A stretch of 64,000 bases of DNA from Congeria kusceri. Its lineage: Eukaryota; Mollusca; Bivalvia; Myida; Dreissenidae. The DNA lies in assembly GCA_027627225.1 (NCBI GenBank), contig CM051029.1, positions 20,190,356 through 20,254,355 on the forward strand. The letters run 5' to 3'. The translations under genes and the position numbers were made by a program. The notes under the pieces are model-generated. The model worked only from the letters and a program-made list of their open reading frames with translations. It did no database searches and was not told the origin of the DNA. Shown here piece after piece: positions 37,408 to 48,299 of this stretch; position 1 is the first letter of the stretch; the number at the start of each line of letters is the position of its first letter.

Positions 37408-37456
37408 GTAAATTATTTTACGCAGAGACGTTATTCCTATCCTTAAATAGTATAAG

Positions 37457-37755
37457 TAATAAGTAGAAGTAGCAGCAGCAGTAGTAGTAGTAGCAGTAGT
37501 AGTAGCAGCAGCAGCATCAGGAGTAGTAGTAGTAGTAGTAGGAGTAGTAGTTGAAGAAGAAGTGGTAGTAGTAGTGGTGGGGGTGGCTGTTGTAGAAGTA
37601 ATAAAGTAGTAGTGGTTGTTATTGTTGCTGTAGAAGTAGTTGCAGAAGTCGATGCAGTAGCAGTAGTAGTTGTTGTAGTAGTTGAAGTAGGAGGAGGAGA
37701 AGGATGAGTTGTCGTAGTAGTTGTGGTAGTATTTGTAGTAGTAATAATAATAGTT

Positions 37756-37844
<89 letters not shown>

Positions 37845-37935
37845 TGTAGTAGCAGTAGTAGTTGTTGTAGTAGTAGTAGCAGTGGTAGTAGTAGTAGTAG
37901 TAGTAGTAGAAGTAGTAGTAAAAGTAGTAGTGGTT
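37457..37935. repeat. (AGT)n / (ACT)n trinucleotide array
   Basis: An imperfect array of AGT with AGC, GGT and GTT variants, purest at 37765-37845. It gives long Val, Ser, Thr, Tyr or Leu homopolymer frames in nearly every phase on both strands. It sits in the intron between the last Ig exon and the TM exon of locus C, the place of the FN3 exon in loci A and B. On the minus strand an acceptor-like ATTTTTACAG|GGATCAC near 38041 leads into a Thr-rich frame (SSATSVGWSIS then poly-Thr). I consider that coincidental but list it as a finding. Confidence 0.85.
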
Positions 37936-38128
37936 GTGGTGGTTGTCGTGGAGCTTGATGTATATGTTATAATGATAGTCGTAGAAATACTCCAACCAAC
38001 AGAAGTCGCAGAAGACTTTGTTCCAACAAACGGAGTGATCCCTGTAAAAATAGTGTGCAATATAATAAGCTTGATGCGTTCTTATTTATTGTGTTCGTCA
38101 AAAGCACTAACTTTGCATATTATAACAG

Positions 38129-38239
38129 TTGCACATAGCTCAACTTCACCGGCTGTTGGTGGTGCCGTAGATGGCGTTTTAGGGTTTATTTTCATTGTAG
38201 CTGCGCCATTTATAGTTTTATGGAGATACAGAATTCATA
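38129..38239 (+). CDS. locus C exon: intact transmembrane segment
   Basis: Exactly 111 nt, 37 codons, phase 1-1, the same as the TM exon of locus B. The acceptor is ATTATAACAG|TTGCACAT and the donor CATA|GTAAGC. It reads AHSSTSPAVGGAVDGVLGF and then IFIVAAPFIVLWRYRIH. That is a Ser/Thr-rich stalk end, a Gly-rich entry, about 20 apolar residues and a basic stop-transfer end. A second AG ten bases downstream (ACATAG|CTCAAC) would start in the wrong phase, so the first acceptor is chosen. Confidence 0.6.
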
Positions 38240-41200
38240 GTAAGCTTAATCAAAGAATTATCATGCTATAACAGTCGGGCTAAAATAAAAGTGACGTCGT
38301 TTCATGTTTTTTCTTAGTCATCTAACAAGAATAAGCTATCGTTTGAATAACTATAAATTTTAATAAACTGTTTTGAAAGCACATGTAACATTTGTATCGG
38401 TTCTCTTTTTAGTTTGTACTATTTTGATTGCGTTTAAGCATTTAAATCAGCTGCATCGAAGGACATAATAAGACAAAAGGTAATATACTAGTGCATTCAT
38501 GTGAGTTCAGAATAGGGTGTAAACGGAATGAACATTATACCACTCGTTTCTTTATATTTTTAATTTATACTGCAACAGTAAAGTCATTGTGCGCTGGTCA
38601 ACCTATTTGCACGTGTACAGGCCTTCTGTCACTTTGGAAAGTCCTTCCAGGTGCATAGAAAGACCTGACCACGCCGCGAGAACGGTTTTCTTCAATAAAG
38701 CGTGCACTGACACGTCAAAGCCACAGGGCTATGGATTCGCCTAAGGACCTATTTATAGATCGTTAAACATATATCATAGCATCGTATACATTTGCATTTA
38801 CAACGTTGTTTTACATTTATTTTTTTAATACGCGTCATGTTTTAGTATTGTTATTAAAAATCAATATATTTCATCAATCATTTGGTCTTAAATGCATCGA
38901 TGTATTGACGTTTAAGTGTACAACATATAAGCCAGTTCAATGATGCAAACAGGATTAGTTTCTGATACAGTGTGTGTCTGAAAAATCGTTAAGTTTGCAG
39001 TATCGATCCGTATCAGATTCAACCAAATATATTCTCCTGTATTTATTATTTTAATCTATGTGGATGTTTTAAAATCTTAATTAAAACAAGCTTCTGTCTC
39101 TTTATGCATTTATCACTGTTGCCTGAAATAGAAACCCGGATAGTAAAATCGGGAGAGCTCCTTCCTTATCAGCGAGAGGTCCCATTTTGAACCAAGGACT
39201 TGCTGCTAACTTGTCTCAACCTTTTGATGTGCATATATCACAAGACAATCGACATATAATTCATTGTCGGCATATTAAGTAAATTTGGAGCAATTCTGAT
39301 GTTAAGGAGCTGTGTTGAATTGAAAACTGGTCTGAATCGGCAAGCAGTCAAAGTTAACATTTCCATTAATGAATCCTTTCAGACTCGACGTTGAGAATGT
39401 TGGACCCTAAGTTTTAATTGTGTCTTGCTACGTTATTTATTATTATGTTCTTTTTGCTATGATTTTTATCACACTGACGGGGTTATATTTAGAAAAAAAA
39501 TGAATCGACATGTTTATAATGAATAATGCAAGCGCACTGAGTATAGAATTAACACCATATTAAGTATATACATTTTTGTTTTCAATAAATACATAAAGTT
39601 TCACCGTTATGGCAATTATTTTAACAGTTAAATAGCATCCGAAAGTCACTATGTCGTCGATGCATCCAAATTTCTCAGCCAAAAGGACAATACTGTTTAT
39701 ATTTAAAAAAAAACATGTACCAGAACAGGAACATAAACCATTTAAATAAAATGAAGTATACAACTAAATTCGTACTCACTTCTTTGTTTTGTGGTACATA
39801 TTTTTCGGAAAGCCCTGCTTGAACAATGCAATCATCTTGCGCAGGTCCTTTTGAACGTGGCCGGGTCCGGTATCAATTTGGAAAGACCCGTTCACATGCA
39901 CATAAAGACCTACCCACGTGGAGTGTAATGGTCAAGAAAGCAAACAGTAAATATGCAGTTCTAAAATATATACATGCTTATGTATACGTTCATTTTTGGA
40001 TGTTTCTGTTAATTATCATGCACAATTGTTAAAATAAACATAAATACCCTTATATGACAACTCAAACATAAACAATTCATTGAAAAACAATATATAAAAA
40101 TGATGGTGTTTTTCAATTTAATTGCACATGGTCATTTAAATAAAATACCAATTTCAAGACAGTTTCAATAACAAATGACTATTTAACGATGGTGTTTTTT
40201 CATTTAATGGCATACTGTCATTTATATAACATACGATTTTCTGAACATAATGCATTCACGTTTATCGTTTTTTATTAACGCCTTTTATATTGTTTAAAAA
40301 AATAAATACCTTAAAATATTCCAACCGTTTGTTCAAGCGTTAAACTATACGAATATTGTCACATGAAAGTCAGAAAGGGCTAACAGCCTTTGCTGCACAC
40401 ATGCCGATGACACATTCAGGCTTCAAGAGAAGATGTGCAATAGAAAGGCGTATGCACTCGAAAACAATATCGGTGTCAGCATATTCTTTGCATCACAACT
40501 AGATATCTAGCCAGCCATAAATATGTTATATTTAAAGAACATTAGTTTCATGTGTGTGCATATATCCGAAACAATTTACCAGTTACTAATATACCCTCAC
40601 TGCCGTATATTTGAACCGAAGCTGAAGGCATTTATTTATATACCGTCGACGCATTGTTTTTTGTGTTCTCTCGTTCTCTAGAAAATTCCTTTAACCCTTA
40701 AGAAATTGAAGAGCAGACATATTTATGTTCAATGTTTCAAACAACAACAACAAACAAACGTAAAAATACGTAATGATATGTTAGGAATGTTGAATCTACC
40801 ATTCGAATCTGGTCCGTCATGCGACGGATAAGTGAATTATAAGTGAAAAGAACACAAACATGTTACACATGTGTCAATTGTAAATTTGTTTTTGTAGAAT
40901 CTGTTCAAAGATATGTCTTTTTAATTTATATATTTTTTGTCTTTGGGGATATCGAATGTGAACTTGTCAGTCATTGTGACTTCTCAACTGTGGTTGTGAT
41001 TGTTTTGTCAATATAATTGGGTCGGCCAATTTATCTAGGTCCGATTATAAAGTCGGTTAAAATTGTGTTGATAATGAGGGGATCAACCATTTATTGTAAA
41101 CAAAGGGAATCGTGGTTTTCTGTTTACAAACACCCTGTAGTTGTCTGCAATTTAAATAGTTCAATTTACCTGTATCGATTAGTCAATGTTTATAACGGTT

Positions 41201-41510
41201 CTCACTTGCATTTTTACCGACTGTAGTTATGTATAGTGCATTGATAGTATTTCGTATCATTTTAAAGTTCGCGATCAAAACAACCGGGACGTGAAACATA
41301 TGAAAACTTAGGTGAAGTAATTTCCTTTTTGATGTATTGATAGTAAGCCAGAAACGTAAGATCACGTAAATATAGCTCGTGTGGGCTTATTTTCTCATAC
41401 ATAAGTCGATGAAACCGCAATTAACAGTCATGTTTTTACGTAGGTGTACGGGTGTAATCAGATAATGTTCTTAATTAATATTATCTATAACTTTTATTTT
41501 ATTTTTGTAG
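38240..41510. other. presumed locus C intron / non-coding
   Basis: An AT-rich stretch between the TM exon and the first candidate tail exon. It holds two diverged direct copies of a roughly 50-bp segment: 38630-38676 and 39874-39923, sharing TTTGGAAAG, a TGCAYA-AAAGACCT core and CCACG. No exon with a convincing frame and borders was found. Confidence 0.35.
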
Positions 41511-41562
41511 ACCGAACTACCGATATTTTGCGTCACTACGAAGACCTCGTCCGAGAGACTTA
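41511..41562 (+). CDS. candidate cytoplasmic exon with YEDL (locus C)
   Basis: A good acceptor, TATTTTTGTAG|ACCGAAC, is followed in phase 1, as the TM exon requires, by RTTDILRHYEDLVRET and TAA. Joining the TM exon (ending CAT A) to AC gives Asn at the junction. YEDL fits a YxxL sorting or phosphotyrosine motif. With no donor visible, this would be a short terminal exon giving a tail of about 20 residues, or a donor has been lost. The 3.3-kb distance to the TM exon weakens the link. Confidence 0.35.
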
Positions 41563-42532
41563 AGTGTCTTTTTGCTTCATGTTTAATAGTCTAATCTGCG
41601 TAACACAGATATATTTAATTGTATATGATTTATGTAGATATTAACAAATATGTTCAATCCTGTTTGTTGTTAAAACTAAATGCTAAGTTACAATTGTATA
41701 CAAGTGTAATGTTATAAGATTAACAACTACTTGTTATACATAAACATTGAGTTTATTTCCAGACACGGCGCTACGGCTATAGACAGATGTCATGAAACCT
41801 GCAGTTCGGTAATTTGTATAATTTTATTTTTAATTTAAACACCATATTGACTTAAGTATGTAAACTTGTGTAAATGTTCATTAATTGAGCTTGAACATTG
41901 ATTACGTAGGAGATCTCTTTATTGTTATTTGAAGCCTCCACATCCGTTAATAATTGAAAAAATCAATGTTACCCATCGTGACCCATATAACATAAAACAA
42001 TTAAAGAAAGCAGCGTTTATTTGTTGTTGTTTTTGTTCCACCATGTCAACTGTTTATTAAAACAGAATCTGAATTGTTAAAACCATGCGGAACGCTCCAT
42101 ATAAGATATCACCTGTGTTACGTGTTGCATTTTACAGCATATAATGTAAAATTAATAATACGAGTATGCGAGCTTGCGAGTTTTTTGTACATGTCTTCAA
42201 ATATTTTCCACTAAATTGAGGCTTTTATTCCGTGTCACGATCATTCACAATGTCAACCAATACAAACCATATTAAAGCTTAGTAAGGCATGAACTACTAT
42301 TTTTGTCTATGTTGTTCATTTATCTTCACTTAGAATGTTATGTTCGAAATAATGTACTGCTCACTAAAAACACGATGAACAAGATTCGCTTTGGTCTGTT
42401 ACGCTAGTTACAAACAGTATTCAAACATATTTACTTAATCTCACACCGCGTATTGTATGAAAATAATGCTTGTCATAGTTTATGCGTGGTATTGTTCTCG
42501 CGTTTTCACTAAATATTGTAATTATATTACAG

Positions 42533-42691
42533 ATCACCGCCAGGAAAAATAAGTAAGAAACACTTGATGAACTAGAGATCAGGGAATATCAGGATCTTTC
42601 TTTTTATGACGACTGTCGACCAAATACGACGACTTTTTCCGACAGTGGCGCTAGCATGTGTTCGCCAGAACAATGTGTGGCCAGTAATTAG
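42533..42691 (+). CDS. candidate cytoplasmic terminal exon with YQDL
   Basis: After TATATTACAG|ATCACCG, one frame from 42557 reads ETLDELEIREYQDLSFYDD, then CRPNTTTFSDSGASMCSPEQ and CVASN before TAG at 42689-42691. It is acidic, tyrosine-containing and Ser/Thr-rich, as expected of a receptor tail. The frame is closed by TAA at 42554-42556 if the first AG is used. A nearby AG (AGTAAG|AAACAC) would open the right frame in phase 1. Another short exon-like piece with acceptor and donor lies at 41773-41809, but its frame does not join. Assignment to locus C rests on position and strand only. Confidence 0.35.
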
Positions 42692-42699
42692 AGGGATTA

Positions 42700-44080
42700 T
42701 GTGAATTTGAAACTGTCAAGTGTTTAAAAGCAGTTGTGCTTTATGAGTAGTGATGTATATTCACAGGCCATTGTTGTTGATTTCTCAATCCTACATGTAG
42801 CATACATCGGTACGATAATATAAAGGCCCTATATCTTTGTGTACGCGGATCGTTCTGTCGTTGCATTATACATGTATGTGTAAAACAGTATTCAACATAT
42901 AAAAGGAAAATACAGGTATACTAGTAAGTCTGACCGTAAGAAATTGCTTGATAAAAGGCAATGTCGACACAATTATGCCACATTTAGAAACGATTTTAAT
43001 GTATATATGTGTTTGTTATTGAAAGTGTACATTAATTAGAAAGTAAACAGTTGTAAAACTGTTATAAGATACTAAAATGTAGTTTTTTCTCCAGTTTGTG
43101 AGTACAATTCATTTTGAGGATTCGTAAATATTCCTACAGACCTAGATGTAAATGTGTATGTAAATCTTGAAACCAATGACCGTATATGCGAAATATGCGC
43201 GTTTCGTTTCTTATTCAAGAAGGTACGAATATAATATAGTATTGCCACTCCTTAATGGTTATGTAGTACATAATTAAGTGACTCTTCAACACATATTTTA
43301 CCTCAACGTCTTACGATTGCCACCGCGTGCTAACAATTAAAACATGGCGTAATTGTTCACTTTGACAGCTCGAATCAACGGATATGAACAACCGTAATTA
43401 CTCCATATATGCTGGGAAACTACTTAATTCCTTTGATATTTTTCTGACACTTGTAGATTTGAATTGTTTCCTGTTTCTAACTTTTTGGACACCGATACAA
43501 TTTTCGAATTGCCAATAAGTTGTCAACTACCGTTATATTGACAGTCAACCGTGAACATTAACTATTATTGAAACATGTATGTACACATTTCCTTACATAA
43601 ATTACATTTTACTAATCTATGTAACGCTGTGATTTAATGCCTGGTTACTTTAAATGGAATAACAATTAAATTCGACTCATATTGTAATCACACAATCTGC
43701 ATTTTCGAACGAATTGTCAAAACTAACTACACTATCCAAATAAATAAACGTCTAACGAAACTCGTCGAGCAGCAATTGTCCTACACTGAGACTAAGACAA
43801 TAATAAGGCATTATTTTGCAACAAATTATAACTTTAAAGACAAATGTTACTTAGAAAAAAAAAACCGACAAAGTCTAAAGCATGCGACGTACTCGTATGA
43901 TGTGTATATTAACATTTTAAACGTGCATTTCAATACGAGCTTCGCACCATATTGGTCCAGTACATTGTTATCTGCAGACGAAAACGATTAAATTGCACCT
44001 CATCTTATATGCGTACAGGCTGATTATCGACTCGGCTATATCCACATATCTACAAGTAACTATAAGTGTCTGCGCCTTTA
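42700..44080. other. AT-rich non-coding stretch
   Basis: No supported gene. The 71-codon frame at 43776-43991 is unrecognised. Confidence 0.4.
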
Positions 44081-44084
44081 TGTG

Positions 44085-44664
44085 CAACGTCTCTATCTTA
44101 CATATGTGTGTATGTTATTTAGCTCCTCTATGTGTGTCGGCTCCATCTCACGTGCGTGTGTGTTTTTTCTGCGATTGTATGTGTGTCGTCTCCATCTCAC
44201 TTGCGTGTGTGTTATTCAGCACATCTTTGTGTGTCGTCTCTATCACGTGCGTGTGTGTTATTTTGCGCCTAAATATGGGTCGTCTCCATCTCACGTGCGT
44301 GTGTGTTCTTCTGCGCCTCTATTATTGTCGTCTCCATCTCACGTGCATGTGTGTTCTTCTGCGCCTCTATGTGTGTCGTCTCCATATCACGTGCGAGTGT
44401 GTTCTTCTGCGCTTCTAGGTGTGTCCCCTAGATCTCACGTGCGTGTGTGCTCTTTTGCTCCTCTTTGTTTGTCCTCTCTCGATTTCACGGGCGTGTGTGT
44501 TCTTCTGCGCCTCTAGGTGTGTCGTCTCAATTTCACGTTCGTGTGTGCTTTTTTGCGCCTCGGTGTGTGTCGTCTCAATCTCACGTGCGTGCGTGTTCTT
44601 CTGCGCCGCGTTGTGTCGTCTCAATCTCATGAGCGTTGTGTTTTTTCTGATCCTCTGGGTGTGT
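44085..44664 (+). repeat. 48-bp minisatellite
   Basis: About twelve tandem copies of a 48-bp unit with the core CTCCATCTCACGTGCGTGTG followed by TGTTCTTCTGCGCCTCTATG and TGTGTCGT. Copies vary from 46 to 50 bp. With 48 divisible by three, several plus frames and the minus strand are open as 16-residue repeats (for example SPSHVRVCSSAPLCVS, or THAREIETTHTEAQKS on the minus strand). Openness on both strands and in several phases points to the repeat period, not to selection. Confidence 0.88.
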
Positions 44665-44669
44665 CGTTA

Positions 44670-46340
44670 TATCCAACTTTCATTACGGTCCTGTTTGCCA
44701 AATCGATTTTTCTGGGTATAGCCAAAATACATGTAGAGGACAAGAACATTTTAAATATCTTTTGAACGCAATCATATATCGCTTAGGTGTCAACTGTTTT
44801 GGAAAATATGATCTAGTACCTATATACTGATTTGTTTTTAAACTTAATATTTTAAAAATATTTTGGTCCTTTTTAAGATAAATTCACTTACTCTTTTTCA
44901 ATATAAACAAAGAAACAAATAAAGATATTTTTGGTGGGTTATGTTAATCTTTATTGATGTATATCGTTACTGATAAGGTAAGTTTAGGTTCCGACGGATT
45001 TAATATCGAAAATGATTAAGCTTTAAATCTATGTTGTTCATTTTAATACGCATGCATAATTAGTTTGGTCCTTGTAAACGTTAAAGTTTGAAAATGCTAT
45101 CAATAGTTGCCGAATCTTGCACACTGTTCAAGTTTTATTGCATCTCTCGTAGCTGATCTGATGAAAATACCTGGGGTGTGCCTAATAGTCTTATCTTCGT
45201 ATTTCACCATCATAGTAATACACAGGATGCGTTTGGTGACACGGAGAAATACTGGATGCAAGATAAAAAAATGTGTAGTTTTTGTTTTAAAATAAACCAG
45301 TTGTAGTTTTTATAAGAAAATATTTAGCATGTGAATGTTGAAATGTGTTAAATATTTTGTTCATTCAAATGACAAACAACGAATATATCTGGATAATTGT
45401 CGATGTTATGTTTATCGGATTTGACAACTGATTTTTGTCCATTATATCAGGAAAATATACATCTCGGATAAACTGACCTGACATTAATGAACGCAAGTAT
45501 TTCAGGCTAAGAGCATGAAGTATCATCAGTTTTGTTCGCACACGTGTGTGTTCGAATTTTTTGATTGAATCAATATGGCCAGATATTTATTATTGTTAGT
45601 TAAATATTTTTGGACAAAAAATGTCATGTTTGCCGAGAAAATAAAAATAAAATTCAACACTTATACATTTATAATAGACCTAGTGTTTTCGCAAAAAAAT
45701 ATGGCCATAAGCACCATAATGATTGGAAATAAATAAATCATGTTTTTTTAATTATAGGTTTTATTCCTTTTTTTGTATTTTGTAAACAAAATAGGGTCGG
45801 TGGATCCAAGATCTTAAAATTCAACAAACTCTGGTCTAACTGTATTTAAAAATCGAATGATTGTTTAATAAGTAAAAGCATCTGCATTTGTGCTCGGGAT
45901 AATTTTCTTCTAATATTTTGCGACAGCTCACCTATTTAATAGGGTAATCTATTTGCATGATTATCGAAACAGAATTTTCAGTAAAGAGTTGTAGAAAGTG
46001 ACGTAAGTTTAAATTCAAGCAACACCAGATTAGACTTTAATAGATATTTACTGCCCATTTAAATATTCATTCGGCCCTTGAGTATTTAATTAAGTGAAAA
46101 GTGGGAACTAAGTTATACAACACGTAAACTTTAAAGTTGTAAATTACTATGTACAGTCGATTCGTTAATCACGATTCAAAATGACGGTGTACTACATGTA
46201 CGTACAAGTGCGGCGGCCATGTCATTTTCCCTTCTTTATTCAACGTAAAAAAGATTCGATTATGCGAAATTCAATTTTAAGAACAAGTATCACCGTTCCA
46301 AAACGTTTTAAAAGGCTTGATTATACTGACAGTTGTGTTC
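44670..46340. other. AT-rich non-coding stretch
   Basis: No supported gene. A 62-codon hydrophobic frame at 45107-45295 (plus) is unrecognised and lacks splice support. Confidence 0.4.
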
Positions 46341-46345
46341 ACACC

Positions 46346-46471
46346 GTTGCTCGCCCCCGCCATAATGAACGTGTTCTTGGAGGAGTGTCTCTTCGCAATG
46401 CAAGTACATTGTTCTTTTAAGAACTGTAAGCACGTATGGTTAGTTTGTTGATGGTGTTTTACGTTAACATT
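46346..46471 (+). repeat. duplicated segment, copy 1
   Basis: It shares with 46642-46787 the ordered blocks TGCTCG-CCCCGCCAT, AACGTGTT, GGAGTGTCTCTT-GCAATGCA, a CTTTTAA-A-CTGTAAGCA block and GTTAACATT. An open frame (46181-46420, 79 codons, unrecognised) overlaps copy 1 only. Confidence 0.7.
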
Positions 46472-46641
46472 AAAATGATGTATATATTATATGTAAATAA
46501 ACATTTCTATTTTGAGTTAATAATATTTGAATAAAATACTTATACAATTTGAATAAATATTCAAATGCAACATGTTTTATATTTAATATAATTATACGAA
46601 TCGCCGACGGGCGGTTGTTACAACACCTCTTCAAGTGACAG

Positions 46642-46787
46642 CCGCTGCTCGTCCCCGCCATATGTTGTTTCGCCCAATAAACGTGTTATGGAAGGAGTGT
46701 CTCTTTGCAATGCATGTAAATTGTACTTTTAAAAGCTGTAAGCATAACTATATGTTTAGCTTGTTAATGGTGGTGTAAGTTAACATT
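46642..46787 (+). repeat. duplicated segment, copy 2
   Basis: A direct copy of 46346-46471 at an offset of about 297 bp, with a small insertion (TGTTGTTTCGCCC) after CCGCCATA. It is an old tandem or dispersed repeat. Confidence 0.7.
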
Positions 46788-46911
46788 CTATAGAAAATAT
46801 ATAATATTCCATTATAAAAAATTGGAATACGACATCAATTCTGGAATGGGCAACTTCAGCTTTAGTTGTTTGGTCAGACCATGCTTATACTAACGATCAT
46901 ACAAACAATGA

Positions 46912-47345
46912 CCTAAGGCAACCATCTGCTCACGCACGCATGGACTGACCAAACATTTGCTGACGCACGCATGGACAAACAACCTTTGCTCATGCACGCA
47001 TAGACAAACCCCGCTTGCTCATGTACGTATTGACAAACCCCACGCATGGGCAAAGCAACCATTACTGATACACGCGAGGACAAACCAACCACTATCATGT
47101 ACGCATTGACGCATTGACAAACTCTCTTTGCTCATGCACGCATGGACCAACCCAACCTTTGCTCATGCACGCATGGACTAATAAACCTTTGCTCATGCAA
47201 GCATGGACAAACCCACTTTGTTCATGCAAGCATGGAAAACGCGACTTAGCTCATACACCTATTGGGCAAACCAACCTTGGCATGAACATGCGTAGAAAAT
47301 CCATCATATGCTCATGCATGCCACTGCAAACAAACCAACCATGCA
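46912..47345 (+). repeat. 30-bp minisatellite
   Basis: Roughly fourteen degenerate copies of TTTGCTCATGCACGCATGGA followed by CAAACCAACC. The unit is 30 bp, so both strands show 10-residue repeat frames (LLMHAWTNKP on plus). Copy order is irregular, with partial units near 47040 and 47105. Confidence 0.85.
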
Positions 47346-47864
47346 GAAAATAGTAATAGCCAAACCATCTTTATGTTGAACATCCTAGTATATCGACACA
47401 TTCACATGTGCTAAATCCATATTATATACGAATTTCCATATTTGTATATATTCCAATTTAAAAATTTGGGCATAATTCTTGCATAATAGCTTGTTCAATA
47501 TTACACATAGCGCAACAGTAAAATATGTTTAAATACTGAGGAACATGAACAAATAAACTTATTAATGATGTTGAGAAATTGTAATGTGTGTACTGTCATA
47601 CATTATAAACAAAATAAGTTCATAGCATAATATTCTTGGTATCTAAAAATGTATTGTTCGATATTATTTCTGAAAATGAGCTTATGGTATTATTGATATT
47701 TAACTGTAAGCCACCAGCAATCTTCACATGTTTATTATCACAGTGCAGTCAAAACCACGCCATTTGTTTGAGTACCATGGTTACATGAAGATTTACATAT
47801 CTACATAAGAACTGTTTGTAAATTATGTATTCCCCATCTAGGTTTAAAGTCATCTTCAAAATAT

Positions 47865-48235
47865 CAAGTTTGTTGAAGATTGAAAGAAAGATGTTGAACA
47901 TAGAAAGTGAAAACTGCTAACAGATAAATCAATTGCCATATCTCTGCAGTCCCTGGGTCCAATCTGTTGATATTATACTTGGTTAATATATTATGCCCTC
48001 AACATTTTCATCAAGTTTGGCGAAGATTTGATGTAAACCAATGGACTCTGGACATGGCTAAAATTTTAGATAAATCAACGGCCATATCTCCTAGTGTGAT
48101 TTGGTTGATTATTGAACTTGGCTGAGATATTACGCCCACAAACAATTTTATCGAGTTTGGTGAAGATCGAATTAAAACTGTTAAATTGAGAAAGAGGAAA
48201 CGAATGTGATAACCGACGGACGGTAGCAAACCAAT
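47865..48235 (+). mobile_element. pearl/Helitron-like tandem-core element, copy 1
   Basis: Two and a half copies of a 140-147-bp unit start with CAAGTTTGKTGAAGAT at 47865, 48012 and 48152. They include the words ATAAATCAA-GGCCATATCTC, TTGGTTGAT and GAGATATTACGCCC. The array ends in an ACGG-type microsatellite (CCGACGGACGG near 48212). A tandem core of about 150 bp followed by a tetranucleotide microsatellite is the structure described for bivalve pearl elements, which are related to Helitron-like elements. No protein is encoded. Confidence 0.55.
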
Positions 48236-48299
48236 ATACGCAACATATTCCATGGAAGGCAATAGTAAACGTAGTCGAAGTACATGACGTTTTATTTTA

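Larger units (their letters stand above)
35303..42691 (+). pseudogene. locus C: Ig transmembrane receptor with YxxL tail
   Basis: A plus-strand relative of loci A and B. Five Ig-like exons start at 35303, 35723, 36319, 36677 and 37087. Next come a trinucleotide array where A and B have FN3, a 37-codon transmembrane exon (38129-38239), and candidate cytoplasmic exons at 41511 and 42533. Exon starts up to 41511 are consistently phase 1. The tail pieces contain YEDL and YQDL, which suggest endocytic or phosphotyrosine signalling. Lesions: TAG at 36691-36693, a one-base shift at about 37116-37121, no usable donor after the first three Ig exons, and a stop 5' of the reading part of the last tail exon. 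Probably a pseudogene, with the 3' half better preserved than the 5' half. No signal-peptide exon is found. Confidence 0.6.

Noticed and set aside
37363..38271. Poly-Tyr, poly-Thr, poly-Ser and poly-Val frames as proteins
   Set aside because: All are phases of one AGT/ACT microsatellite. The only real coding part of the longest plus frame is its end, which is the locus C TM exon reached by a splice acceptor.
44082..44721. Overlapping Cys/Val-rich frames of 140 codons as a secreted repeat protein
   Set aside because: Several plus frames and the minus strand are open over the 48-bp array; unit length variation of 46-50 bp shifts the frame between copies.
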